Below, in pieces: positions 52,528-64,000 of a stretch of 64,000 nt of DNA. Positions within the stretch are counted from its first letter, which is position 1. Each line of letters begins with the position of its first letter. Source of the stretch: Zeugodacus cucurbitae (lineage: Eukaryota > Arthropoda > Insecta > Diptera > Tephritidae). The notes under the pieces are model-generated. The model was not told where the DNA came from, did not search any database, and saw only the letters and a program-made list of their open reading frames with translations. Location of the stretch: assembly GCF_028554725.1 (NCBI RefSeq), contig NC_071671.1:14445501-14509500 (forward strand), written 5' to 3'. Both the position numbers and the translations under genes were made by a program.

Positions 52528-54283
52528 ATGGCCTACTGGGCGATAGCGACTCGCAAAGGGTCGCCACCGATGAAGATCACACCAGTGCTGAATCCAAATC
52601 AACGTGAATTCCTCGAGGATGAGCTGCTCTACCGCGAAAAACTAGAAATACTAGCCGAGAACAACACGATCAGCACTGACCTATTTGTGCGGAAATTCGA
52701 GGATATCGACGATCCCGTGCTGCTGGATAAACACGATTCCTTCCATCATACCACCAAAAGTTTGCTGGTGCTGTTCCAGAGAATGGGTGTTATGCCGATA
52801 CATCGCAATCCGCAGAAGCCGGGTATGCCACGCACCGGCTACTCTTGGACATCAAAACAGGTCTTCTGGGCCATATGTGTTTTCTTGATGCAAACAACGA
52901 TAGTGATATTGGTGTTGCGTGAGCGCGTGAATACATTTCTCAACGATTCCGATCGGCGCTTCGACGAGGCAATCTACAATGTGATCTTCATAAGTTTATT
53001 ATTCACGAATTTCCTTTTGCCGGTTGCAAGTTGGCGACATGGACCGCAGGTGGCGATCTTCAAGAATATGTGGACGAATTATCAATTGAAGTTCTTGAAA
53101 GTGACTGGCTCACCGATTGTATTCCCCAATCTATATCCGCTCACCTGGAGTTTGTGTTTCTTCTCGTGGGGTGTGAGTATTGCGATCAATTTGTCGCAAT
53201 ACTATTTGCAGCCCGATTTCAAGTTGTGGTACACTTTCGCATACTATCCGATTATTGCTATGCTAAACGGTTTCTGCAGCTTGTGGTAAGTTAAGCAATT
53301 CTACAATTGTCTTCTCCTTGAGATTCACTCGATAGGTATATTAACTGTACAGCTTTTGATACCGCTAGTCGCGCTCTATCCGCCTCACTGGAATTAACAA
53401 TGATGGGTGATAAACCAGCGAAGAAGCTCACCGAATATCGTCATCTTTGGGTAGATTTAGGTCACATGACGCAGCAACTAGGTAAAGTAGACGAAGTTAT
53501 GAAACCCGTTAGAAGAATATTCTAGTGTGGTCTAATTTTTTGCAAGATCTTAATCATAAGTTGAAGTAATCGATCCGATCAAAGCCTTTGATAGTTTCAA
53601 ACTACTTGTGATCGATAAGATTCATGTTGAACTCTGATTTTCTAAGCTCTACACCAATTCTGATCCGAAAAGCAGACTTTTTCATCGAGCCAGCTTTTCT
53701 TATACTATTTGATCTCCCATTTTCGGTATCTCCGCTCTCTTTTTCAGGACGCGCTTACTCCAACATGTATGGCATGTACTGTCTGGTCGTATTCTTCACA
53801 ACCATCATTGCTACTTATGGTTCACTGAGTGAAATTATGGATCATGGCGCTACTTATAAGGAAGTTGGTCTCTTCGTTATCGTATTCTATTGCATGAGTC
53901 TACTCTATATCATTTGCAATGAGGCCCATTATGCCACACGGAGTGTCGGTTTGGATTTTCAAACGAAGCTCTTGAATGTGGATCTCACCGCTGTGGATAG
54001 CGCTACTCAAAAAGAGGTAGAAATGTTTCTAATGGCTATAACGAAGAATGCGCCGATAATGAATTTGGACGGTTATGCTAATATTAACAGAGAACTAATC
54101 ACGTCAGTACATTGAGTATATATTTTTTCTTCTTGAAAGACAAACTTAATTAAGGAAATGTATATGTTGCAGAATATTTCATTCATGGCTACTTACTTGG
54201 TGGTGTTGTTGCTATTCAAAATTACCGAACAGCGGAATTACCCTTTGAAACAGAGCAGAATGGAGTCGCCAATGGAGGAATGA
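52528..54283 (+). CDS. Gr21a: Gustatory receptor Gr21a, CO2 receptor subunit (4 exons)
   Basis: Exons are 52528-53285, 53336-53481, 53748-54106 and 54173-54283 (TGA). Together they give 1374 bases and 457 residues. Introns are 50, 266 and 66 bp, all GT-AG; the third has a weak donor (GTACAT). The splice junctions restore continuous homology to Drosophila Gr21a: W253 and G302 are split codons, and S421 is followed by NISFMATYL. Diagnostic stretches include MGVMPIHRNP (87-96), ASWRHGPQVAIFKNMW (167-182), SPIVFPNLYPLTWSL (195-209), TEYRHLWVDL (285-294) and NMYGMYCLVVFFTTIIATYG (307-326). Hydrophobic segments at about 111-130, 150-167, 205-222, 236-251, 311-327, 342-358 and 425-438 fit a seven-pass, inverted-topology insect chemoreceptor. 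In Drosophila, Gr21a and Gr63a together detect CO2 in antennal neurons and drive avoidance. The start is the first ATG giving the conserved N-terminal region. Oddity: the C-terminal TYhhhhhQF signature reads TYLVVLLLF (428-436), with Leu in place of Gln at 435. Confidence 0.96.
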
Positions 54284-54437
54284 ATGATTTGTAAAGCTTT
54301 TTAGTGTAAAATTATTGTTTTTAGTGATATATAATAATATATATTTCGACCTTTGCCTTTGCTCTCGGATAATTTGTGGTTCAGTTAGCTTTATTCGTCC
54401 ATTGATTTTTTTTTTACTATCAGGCCCATTAATAATC

Positions 54438-54443
54438 AATAAA
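54438..54443 (+). terminator. Candidate Gr21a polyadenylation signal
   Basis: AATAAA lies 155 bases after the Gr21a stop codon, in CAATAAAAAAGGATAATATT. It is the first canonical hexamer I noticed downstream. The downstream sequence is not strongly GT-rich, so the exact cleavage site is uncertain. Confidence 0.45.
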
Positions 54444-55003
54444 AAAGGATAATATTTAGGCAATCGGAACGGCAATCTAAGAACAAAACTTACATTTCAC
54501 ATACAGAGAAACTCCTCCACTGTACGTGGGTACTAGGCACATATACATATTATGCTACCTACTGGAATTCTCCGTAATTTGAGTTCAATTGCTCCTTTTC
54601 ACTCGTATTTGCCATTGACAAATGCCGTAACACATCCTCGTATCAATGCACTTGGTTTGATTTTATTCAATAGCCTTGACGTTGTGTTGCAATATGTTTA
54701 CTCGCACTCATATGAGCATACATATCTGTTTGCATTTAAACTTCTATTGTAGTTTAATGGCGTTTAATCGTTTGGAAATTGATTTGAAATCGTTTGCAAA
54801 GTGGTCGTCAACATTTCAAAGGAGCTTATGCTTGTGCAATTCAGTTCATTTGTCAAGCTAGGCAAATAAATGGCATTTAAATTAGTTGCACGTCAACATT
54901 TGAGGAGGAACAGTGGTATAAATTTCTGCATACACTTTATTTAGCCATTTATACATCGAAGAAATATCGATTAATATCTGTAATTTAATTAACTGAACTT
55001 AAT
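54444..55003. other. Downstream flank of Gr21a
   Basis: Short unsupported frames only (54552-54861). No transposon or second receptor gene was found next to Gr21a. Confidence 0.45.
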
Positions 55004-55300
55004 TATACTCTCGCAACATGTTGCACAGAGTATAATAGTTTTGTCCACCTAACGATTGTTGTTTGAAAATCGATAAAGGGTTTAACTAAGCCACAATATA
55101 TTCTATGAAACTGAAATTGCGTACAGAAGATGACAACAGGGAGGGGAATATTTGGATGTAAGTAGGCGTGACAGCTAACCACACCCCAAACCCCAGAACA
55201 CTTTATAATACCACTTCAATATATTAAAAAGGACTGATTTTGTAAAGTAATATGGTGCTGGAGATCGATCACTTTCGGCATTTCCTGTATTTTACACCTC
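55004..55300 (+). mobile_element. Decayed DINE-1-like repeat, opposite orientation
   Basis: The end reads TATACTCTCGCAACATGTTG then CACAGAGTATAATAGTTTTG, a terminal hairpin (55004-55035) equivalent to the one at 39232-39263 but in the opposite orientation. Following blocks match the family in order, although decayed: CCACCTAACGATTGTTGT, AACTAAGCCACAAT, GGGAGGGGAATATTTGGATG (55140-55159), AGGCGTGACAGC and GGCATTTCC. The 'GGACGGACGGACAGAC' tract has been lost by deletion. The far end is indistinct; 55300 is approximate. Confidence 0.65.
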
Positions 55301-58300
55301 AAAATTATTCACATATGTACGTGTATATATAAATCGCCCTTCCTTTATTTCATTTTAAAAATGTGTTATAACACCAGACAATTTGCCAGGTGGCAAAGAA
55401 CAAGTACAATATGCAAGTACAAAAAATGCTAGCTACAATAATATACAATCATTAACCAAGCGCAAAACGAACATGCAAGCCCAGAAACATTGACAACACT
55501 TCAAGTTGGCACGCACCTACCAGAGCTACTCTCCTTGAGGTCTGGCAGTCGATTACCGTTCTGATGTCATGACCACATTCCACCTGCCTAAATATGAATT
55601 ACCCAGCAAGCAAATTTGAAGAATTTTCGAGAAGATTTCATCACGTAATAAAAATAGTGATACTGGATGATTAGCATAGATCAACTTCTTAGAGGCAACA
55701 AAAAGATTATGTGGAACTTAAGGAATCAAATAGCCACGGATTTTTTATCTACCTCAGCAACAACAACATTTGCTCACAAGTTAAGCAGAGCTGCCAAATT
55801 ATGCAGCGCAAGAAAGAAAAATTGAATTATGTGTACATAAAGGCCTGCGACAACATACCCCCAAACCAAAGTATCGCATTTATGGTCTAAATTCATAAAT
55901 CTATAACATTTAAGTTCGTACCTATTTATACCTGTCAAATTATTTTTCTGTCAAATTATACATATACTGTTTTGCATAGAAATTTCGAAATAAAATTTTC
56001 GGTTTACACAAGCCGCAATAACATCCTTCCGCTTATCCGCCGAGACAAGTGTCCTTTATTTTTAGCAGACACTTCAATAGATCAGCTCTACTTAAACCAC
56101 TTTATTCTGCTCAATTGCTTCATCCATTTGAAGCTCTTCAATGGCTTTTGTGTACCGATTAGGTGCATTCGGTGGAAATTTGTCACTCACGTGACCGTTA
56201 TAGGCCTACAAATGCTATAGCATTATGCATACATCTATATAAAAATAAATATATTGGTTTGTGCTGACAAAATGTTATTTTGCCATAAATATTGCTTGGT
56301 TCCGTTAGTGACAATTAATAATCAAATCAAATACTAAAACAAATGTCCTCATACCGTCACAAATATATCGATCTCCCAGTAAATTTTGGGTGGCCTTGAG
56401 TGAGTCAAATGAGTGAAATTAAATTTAAGTTCTATTACAGGTTTAAAACTTATTTCATCTTTCTGGGATGTAATTATTCGCAATTAGCGCGAAAACCTCT
56501 AAAACCAGATTGGTAACTCTCGTGTGAATCGAAACAAATTCTACGAAACGTTATCAAGTTTATAAAATATATTTTTGTTACAAAACTGAGCTAAGATTTG
56601 CTTTTGGCGTAACACTTCGTAGCCAGTAATATTTAATTTCTTCGAGTCTAGATATGTTTCCTTTACTGGAATTATTTTAAATTCGTTTAAAATTGGTAAA
56701 AGCTAAAACGTTTAACTTATTGTCATTACTTTGTGCATCGCCGCCATTTTAAAAGCTTCTAAAATGCACAACAAAAGAAGCGTTTATAATAAATAGAAAA
56801 CTAACGCCGCATTTTAGCTATCAAGAAGCACAACAAAAATATAATGGCAAAACAGAAAGGAAGCTACGCTTAACATGTATGAGCAAATGCTTTCAAGTGC
56901 GCGTCATCTCAAATTTATACAAAGCCTTATACTAAATCTCTCTTAAGAATAGTAAGATATTCCAGACATTTAAATATGTATATTTGTTTTTACAGAAATG
57001 TAAGAGTGAAAATGAGCACACTAGTAGCTGTAATGGAACAACAGAAGGAAAGAGTTACTGCTATAAAACTTTAAGAGCTTTTGTTATATTACTCGGGTGA
57101 AAGATTTCTTATATATACATGCACAGTAGGAATTACATTTCGTGTTGATTCTGATTTTTTGAAATTAAATAATGTAATGTACGATCTTAAATATATAACC
57201 TGAACCTTAAATATGTAAATTTATGTTTATATACTCAAACAAGGCGTCTTGTAGAGTTGCTGTAGATACGAAATTTCACTAATGCTTTAAAAATATTGTA
57301 CTCAGCGCCAATGTATCACTGCAGAAGTCCCCACTTATCAATATATTACACACTGATAAAATGAACGTTGGTATTTGACCTTTTTATACTTGCATTCGGG
57401 GAACCATGCTGAAAAAAAATATTTTAGAATAATATGGATGTTAAACCAATTGATTTCTTGATCCTTACCCTATTAAAAATTGATTCCATTCGAAAATATC
57501 CTTACTCGATCCTAGTACATAAGTCGACATAGGTCTAGGACTCTCATGGCTACCAAGACCTCAACTTACACACCTCTCATAAAGTGAAACGCAGAAAGAA
57601 ATAAATAATAAGGATTCTTATATAGAATGTGTCCAGAAGTTAGAACTGCTGAGCTGGATTCAGACTCGATGCACAGTAACCACATTAAATTTCCAATTGT
57701 TGCATTTCCCAATTGGGCCGTTGGGGCATATTTATGAGTTAGAATGCGGGAAATCGAAAACCATGGAGCAAACTCTAGCTTCAAATTCCATACATGAGTA
57801 TATATGTATGTAAATATGTATGTAAATATGTATGTATGTGGGTGAGAAAAATATGAAGTAATGCGAATATTTATACATATGTACATAAATATTTTATTAG
57901 AGTTTTCTGTACTTAAGATAACAGTACATACAAATATATGTAGTGCATTTTCTTAACATAAATATTTCTGCATATTTTTCAAGATATAAAGATCCATCAA
58001 ATCATTCATGTATCCTCCTGTGGATGTGTGTTTGCTTATTTATGTTCTACATACACATGCATATTATTTATTTATTACATTCACATTTGAATTTGCTCCA
58101 TTTATATCCTTCCTTTTCATTTCAATGTCTAGGTACACATATGCAAACGTCAACGTGCAAAAGCACATTCATTCTACATTCTTCCGCAGCAAAAACTGAC
58201 TGATCTACGTGAGTATTCAAGTTCTCTGCAGTATGCCACAGACATTAGATCGAGTTTTGTTTGTTTATTTGAAGAAGCAGTGGGGCGTTTGTTTATTAAA

Positions 58301-61300
58301 CCCACTCGCTTACATACAATATTTACAACCGGCATTGTGTGGGAATTGCGAATAAAAGTTTGTAAATAAAGCGAAAGAAATATGGCGGCAAATATGCTTG
58401 AAGGATGTACGAGTACCTTAGCCGAGTGGGTTGAGCGCCCGCCTAGTCGTTGGGAGAGTAGCAAATGGTCTGGGAATAAAAATTTCCTCCATCCAAAACT
58501 AAATTTGAGGGGCCTTGAAACTTGTGGTCAAGTTCTTATACGAGAATAGAATAAGTAATTAACACAAATATTTAGGCATATTATTTATCTTATAATAAAC
58601 TCTTTTTTGGGATCTATTTTTTAGTAAAATGCTATTCATGTATGTTTTACTACATCTGGGGCTCTTTATTGCCTGTAAAAAGTCTTGGGTAAAGTTAAGT
58701 TGCATAACGATTGTAGAATGGCAAAATATGAAACTGTCCATCAATCAAGCTAAAGCTATAACCAAAATAAACTGCAAATTGTTTTCGAACAAATTTCTGG
58801 CAAATAATTCGATGAAATAAAATAATAATTGCTTTTTAATTTACTCTTTTAAACCTAGTTTAATGATGTTTCGTGGCATGATTTAATTCTCACTTTAGTC
58901 GTAATTTAGTAAAACCACTTTACGCAAATGCACTGTCATTCCCGGTGTTCAGTCTTTGTCAATTCATGCAAATAAACTCAACTCTAAAACTTATTGCCAT
59001 CGAGCCACAATTTCGCGATGCCAAAGATTCGCAATTACTAAATTACTAATACTCTACAGTTGATTACTTTGTTTTTGTATTAGAGCGGCATCTTATATAA
59101 ACACTCACACCCCCTTTCGCTTACAATCGTCTGGGAAAATTATAAATGAGATGAATGTTCCAAATTAAATAGCAACTAAGTTTTGCGCTTTGAGTCAAGT
59201 TATTGCACCAGAGACAAGAAGAGAGAATAATTAGGGATATTGCTGTGCAACGGGGAAAGTACAACGCGCTTCCTTCGCCTTCCACAAAAACTCATATTGC
59301 ACAGATTTCCCTATACGAAATTTGATTATTTTTCCGGGGCAAATAGCATTTTGCAAACGCCATAAAGTAATTAGTTAAGAAAATACTGGCTTAGAGCTGG
59401 TGATTGAGGAGAGGAATAGAGCGGAGTGCAGTGAGGGAAACTTGTAAGTGCCTTTTGATATTCAAAAGCAGTAGAAGAAACGTGGAGCATTTAACTAATG
59501 CGTTTATAACGAATAGATTAAAAATTGCTCATACTCTTTGGCTTATAATGTTCAATGTACACCCATATAGGATGTATATATATTCGAATTTCTACATTTG
59601 TATTATGAAAACAGGTAATGTAGTTCTAAATAAATACATCAGTTCCTGTTTTGCATTTCAACTTTTAAACTAATTTTTCGTTGCTGAGTTTGCTTTGTCA
59701 AGGCATGTGCGGCCATCAATATCAATACTGTTCTTTTTTGCCCATTCAACAAACAGCTCGCTCCGTAGAGTGTGGTGAATCCCTGCAGTTTCCTAATTCG
59801 TTGACCCATTTCGATGGCAAGCACATACTATAAGTATTTATGAATGCCGGTTCTCCGCAGACTGGAGATAGAGTGATGCGTTAAGACTTCGGCAGCTGTA
59901 CAGTGAGTTCAGTTCTACGTGGAGTATTCTACATTTCTGACGCTTTATATAACTTACAGCCAGCTTGCTTTGCTGGCGTTCTTTCCACCATCATGCCTTT
60001 TGACGCATTTCAACTCTATTATTTTAATGCAAATATTTAATTTTGTTGGCTAAGTCGATTTGTTATCCGTATGTACGTATACATTTTAATACTCTATATT
60101 CGTATGACAAGGAGAACCGGCCACCAGCCACAGCTGGTTGCCTTGGCCAGACAGTTCTGGATCCAAAACACATTTTCATCGTCCGCATTTCGTCAAACGG
60201 AATTTTGTATTCGGGTTGTTGCCGTTGACGATGTCTTTAACATTGTTGCAAAAATCTCTGCCAAGAGCATTTAGCTTTTGTGGTTGCCAACTTGTTTTAT
60301 TAATTTTCTCAGTTTACTCATATGTGTGCCAAACCTCCCAGAGAAGAGCAATCATGTGAATGACATATCATTCTTAATTCTTTTCTGTCAGTTTCTAAAG
60401 AGATGCAATTCTAATTACAGTTTTGCATAAAATATTAAATAAAATTAAATATCTGCAATTATTTTATCTCACCGGTTCATAGACTCTGACTTAAGACTTT
60501 TCGAAAGAAAACTGTAAACTGTCTTTCTAAACAAAATTCATTATCAAAATCTCTGAACCTTTCCCAAATCAACTAAATTTTAAAATTACTAGGTCAGAAG
60601 AAATTTCTAAAGCCAAATAAAGTTCATATTACCGCAATATTGCATAAATTATGATAAAATGACCCAAACAACAGTACATGAATCCAGTGCTTTATACTGG
60701 CGAAAAGATTTAAAAACATAAAAATAGCAACAGCTTAATTCACAAACTCATTTGCATCTTTCATATAAAGCTTGCATTGAATATTACAATGAGTTGACTT
60801 ATTGCTACGTCTCACCTCTCTGTCCTATTTACCCAAACCATTTTCATTTTTCTCCGTTATTTATCTTCATTTGCATTTTCTCCTTCTGTTCTATTTACAT
60901 ATTTCTCGCAAAGCTCATTAGTAAAATCTTTACCGAAAGTAGGACAAACTGAAATTCTCTACCCCTTCTCTGCGTTATTGCAACAAAGTTGCAGATTTTC
61001 AATAGCAAACCCACTTCATTTGCAATGAACTCGTATTTACTTTCCAATTGACTTTTCATTTCAGTTATAATGAGGTTTCACATTTTATGTCGTGCTCTAC
61101 GCCGTTTACCTCATTAAGCTTGAAGAAAAATAAAAACCTGATGACAGAGAAGCTTGTTTATAGCTTGCGTCAAGCAACTAATCGCTTACCAAAAGTTTTA
61201 TCAGCAACACATCTCTAATCACACTTTTTATCTGAGCGATTTTGATGGTCATGCGTCTACATATCTGTTTTTGTAATGATGAAAGAAGATCTATGGCGAT

Positions 61301-62607
61301 AAGTAAAGTAAACGATAAGGTGAGCCTAAAGTAGGATTAAATTAAACACGTCCACATAGGTCAATACAAGGAAACCTCTACTGATCTCATTTTTATTTGA
61401 TTCTAAGAATTCCCTCAAGTTTTCCTATTCTTCTTTTTCTAATAAGTAGTTAGTTTTTAGTTCATTCGGCTTACTAGATCTTCAAGCATATATTATTATT
61501 TATTTCTTCATATCGCTCAGGTCTTTCAAATTGATCTGACTATAGCTTCCAGAAACGGTTTTTAGAAATCATACTCCTCTTAATTTGAAGAGATATCTTA
61601 CTGTGTACTCACACTAAATCTATACATACACAAATGGCAAATTATATTGCCCAATACAGGTATTTACCCGACTTGGTCTTCGATGAAACATCAACATCAA
61701 TACTCATATCAAGCGTAAAAAGACCAGAGACCTGTTTTCCATCGAGAAAAGCCCAATCACACGAAAACGGCTTACGAACTGAGCATAGCATTGCATAGTA
61801 GCCACAAATACTGGGCAACGCACACACGCATGTTATACCGATGTCTTCAAGCGTATTGAAAACCGGACAAAGTTGCATTCACCTGGTGCATTAGAGGTAT
61901 TTTTGAGGTCAACGTCAAATTGCGCCGTTAGAGGAAAAAATGCTGAAGTGCAGAAGCGCAGAAGAAAACGGTCAACCACAAAATCGTGATGCACCGCTGG
62001 TGGCGCGTACACATCATGAAAATCTACTTCGTCTGCTGGTGCTTGCCACCAAAGCAACAGAAGCAATAGAAAGTTCGAAGCGCGAAACTGAGAAAAATCA
62101 ATTCAATCTAAGTGGATTTGAGCCACGTGACTGAGGTGAAGTGCTGGAGGAAATGAAAATCTGTGGACGTTAGAGCTGCATGCTGCAACAAGTTTATACT
62201 TACGGCACTGGGATTCCGCTGTTTTAGTGGAATTATGAGAGATGGGAAAATTGGCGTACCGAATCGCCAATGAAATTTCAAGTTCCACCGCAGCATTGCC
62301 AAGAAGCGTACAACCGCAGAGAGACAGTCATGTCATCCTATGACACTCAGTTTTGTTCCACAACAAAATCTGGGAGTCGGCTTTAGTATACTATCCCAGG
62401 CTTTCAGTAATAAAATGGATATCGTTAGAAAGAGGAGGTTCTCCAGATTAAGAATATATATATATATATAGCTGCAGCTGACTTATAGTTTTCGAGATAT
62501 TCGCACTTAAAGTTGAAAAAAGTGCAACTTTTATCTCGAATTTCACAATATATACAGAATATTTTATTAATATTATGCACTTATTTTATAAATACACTTC
62601 ACCACAT
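55301..62607. other. Non-coding stretch, no gene recognised
   Basis: About 7.3 kb without a recognisable exon. It contains a 12-bp microsatellite-like repeat (ATGTATGTAAAT) at about 57803-57840, a polymerase III A-box-like motif at 58418-58429, and a (TA)n tract at 62454-62470 next to the palindrome AGCTGCAGCT. Minus-strand frames at 61642-61878 and 61833-62066 overlap, end near plausible donor-like sites and look slightly protein-like, but match no family I know. Confidence 0.4.
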
Positions 62608-64000
62608 TGCACAGTGGTTGCGCCCTTAGGACAAAATTCAAAAAATTCATAACAACTAAAATTTCCGAAAAGTTACCAAATCGTCTCTAAAATGTCCAAG
62701 CTTCTTCATGGCAAACCAGTTTTTACTGCAAATCTAACGGGACATTCTAAAAATAGAATGCAAAGCGTGATCAACTGTTCAATTTTTTAGCGAAACTGCG
62801 CTAAGTTAGCTTTTCGTGAAAACAAAATTGAATTTCAAACTGGTCAAACGTTTGCTAGAGAGGTCCGATTTTGATTATTTAAAAAGAATTTTATTGTTGC
62901 AGGTATTTACTTTAATAAATTCATCTTGTGAAATTAATTTTATTGATTTATTATTTGTTGTGTATTTTCGATTGATTATACTTTTTTTGTGTACTTTTTT
63001 AACGTAATTTTCATGTTTAAATAGACATTTAGTTATGTTACCCCACGATCTCCCCTTTATGAGTGTTATCAGTGTATTTGTCAATGTTTTAAGGTAATAC
63101 AAATGTTAGGTGTATCTGCCGATATTTGCCCATATATTTATATTCGTGACTAAACTTAAGCTGTCGTCTTACTGTTGCTCAAATTTGGTTTGGTAGAACA
63201 AAGCATTAAAAGCAAAGGCTACGCAGTAGAGATGAGAAAACTTAACATTTGTATTGGCTACATTTGCAAAAAAATTATTGCTTATTGGACTAAATACAAT
63301 CGTTGTAAGGTTTCATTTGTTCAGTGGTTCCACCGTAGGCCAAAAATCAAAAAATCCATCTCTCGATTTTTTGACAAAATATAAACCGATGGCCTCTAAA
63401 TTGTCCAAACTTCTTATTTTCAAACCGTGTTTTCCCAAAAATCTAACGGTACTTTCTAAAAATAATCAAGATTATTTTTAATGGCTTTTGAAGCTAAAAG
63501 TATTTATTTTAACTTCTGAAATTAATTAAGACTAACGTGATTTTTATTTTTTGTGAAATTAGTCTGCGTCTTCAATGTCTTCAATGTGTTTACATAAAGT
63601 TTTAGTTGTGTTCCCCCGCGATCCCCCGTTATATTTATTTTACATTGTCTTTGCCAGAGTCTTAAGGTAATAAAAGTGTTAAAGTTAGGTGCGGAAATTT
63701 GCAGATGTACAAGTAATCGTCAAAATAATAATGGCCTTTGAATTAACTATTTTTAAGTTCAAACTCATTATAATTGGACTAAAAAAGCTTGGAAAGAAGG
63801 ATAAACCATCTTTATTTCAATCTATGTACGGTTTACTAGAGGATGCATTATAAGTTTTTGTTCTAATTATAATGGCTGTTGAAAATGAACTGTATTAAAT
63901 TGGTTGATAATTTGTTTTTTTCCTACATGACTTTTTTATATGATATGTGGGGGTTGGATGGGGGAAACTATAGCGTCAAATCATGTTCAGCTTGTTTATC
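62608..64000 (+). repeat. Unclassified dimeric repeat, copy 2 (runs off the window)
   Basis: Begins TGCACAGTGGTTGCGCC and continues to the last base of the window, in opposite orientation to copy 1 (39414-40914). Unit A spans about 62611-63322 and unit B starts near 63323 with CAGTGGTTCCACCG. Compared with copy 1 it lacks roughly 120 bases of unit B around 63462. The 69-codon frame (63175-63384) corresponds to that of copy 1 with a handful of substitutions. Base 64000 matches 39414, and copy 2 may extend beyond the window. No transposase is seen. Confidence 0.8.

Overview
The window is an AT-rich, gene-poor stretch of an insect nuclear genome. It holds one gene I can name with confidence: a complete, intron-containing orthologue of the dipteran CO2 gustatory receptor Gr21a (52528-54283, + strand, four exons, 457 residues). 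The protein is close to Drosophila Gr21a as I remember it but clearly diverged. The repeats (a DINE-1-like element with stem-loops, a lepidopteran-type non-autonomous Helitron, GTAT/ATGT microsatellites) fit a higher fly. My inference is a tephritid fruit fly; the genus cannot be fixed from the sequence.

Layout. 1-3.5 kb: no gene recognised. 3.5-3.7 kb: decayed mariner-type transposase fragment. 5.63-6.97 kb: complete non-autonomous Helitron. 9.13-9.60 kb: MITE with 24-bp terminal inverted repeats and a TAT target duplication. 9.6-19.4 kb: no gene seen, with an A-rich low-complexity island at 17.8-18.3 kb. 19.41-19.56 kb: short pogo/Tigger-like remnant. 20.2-21.3 kb: GC-richer stretch that may be a minus-strand promoter and 5' UTR. 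25.8-26.06 kb: imperfect tandem duplication. 27.27-28.43 kb: one arm of a diverged inverted duplication whose other arm is 46.60-47.54 kb. 38.37-40.91 kb: repeat cluster (possible tRNA-derived head, DINE-1-like element, copy 1 of an unclassified dimeric repeat). 44.0-44.4 and 46.2-46.5 kb: short duplications, the second a perfect 161-bp tandem pair. 52.5-54.3 kb: Gr21a. 55.0-55.3 kb: second, decayed DINE-1-like copy. 62.61 kb to the window end: copy 2 of the dimeric repeat, inverted relative to copy 1.

Gr21a lies in the roughly 21.7-kb interval between the two inverted copies of the dimeric repeat. From established knowledge, Gr21a works with Gr63a as a CO2 receptor in antennal sensory neurons; Gr63a is not in this window. 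No tRNA, rRNA, CRISPR array or prokaryotic-type operon was seen. The remaining open reading frames look like chance frames in AT-rich or T-rich non-coding DNA. I found no clearly new biological system. The most unusual items are the substitution in the Gr21a signature motif, the inverted dimeric repeat bracketing the gene, and the unexplained diverged inverted duplication.
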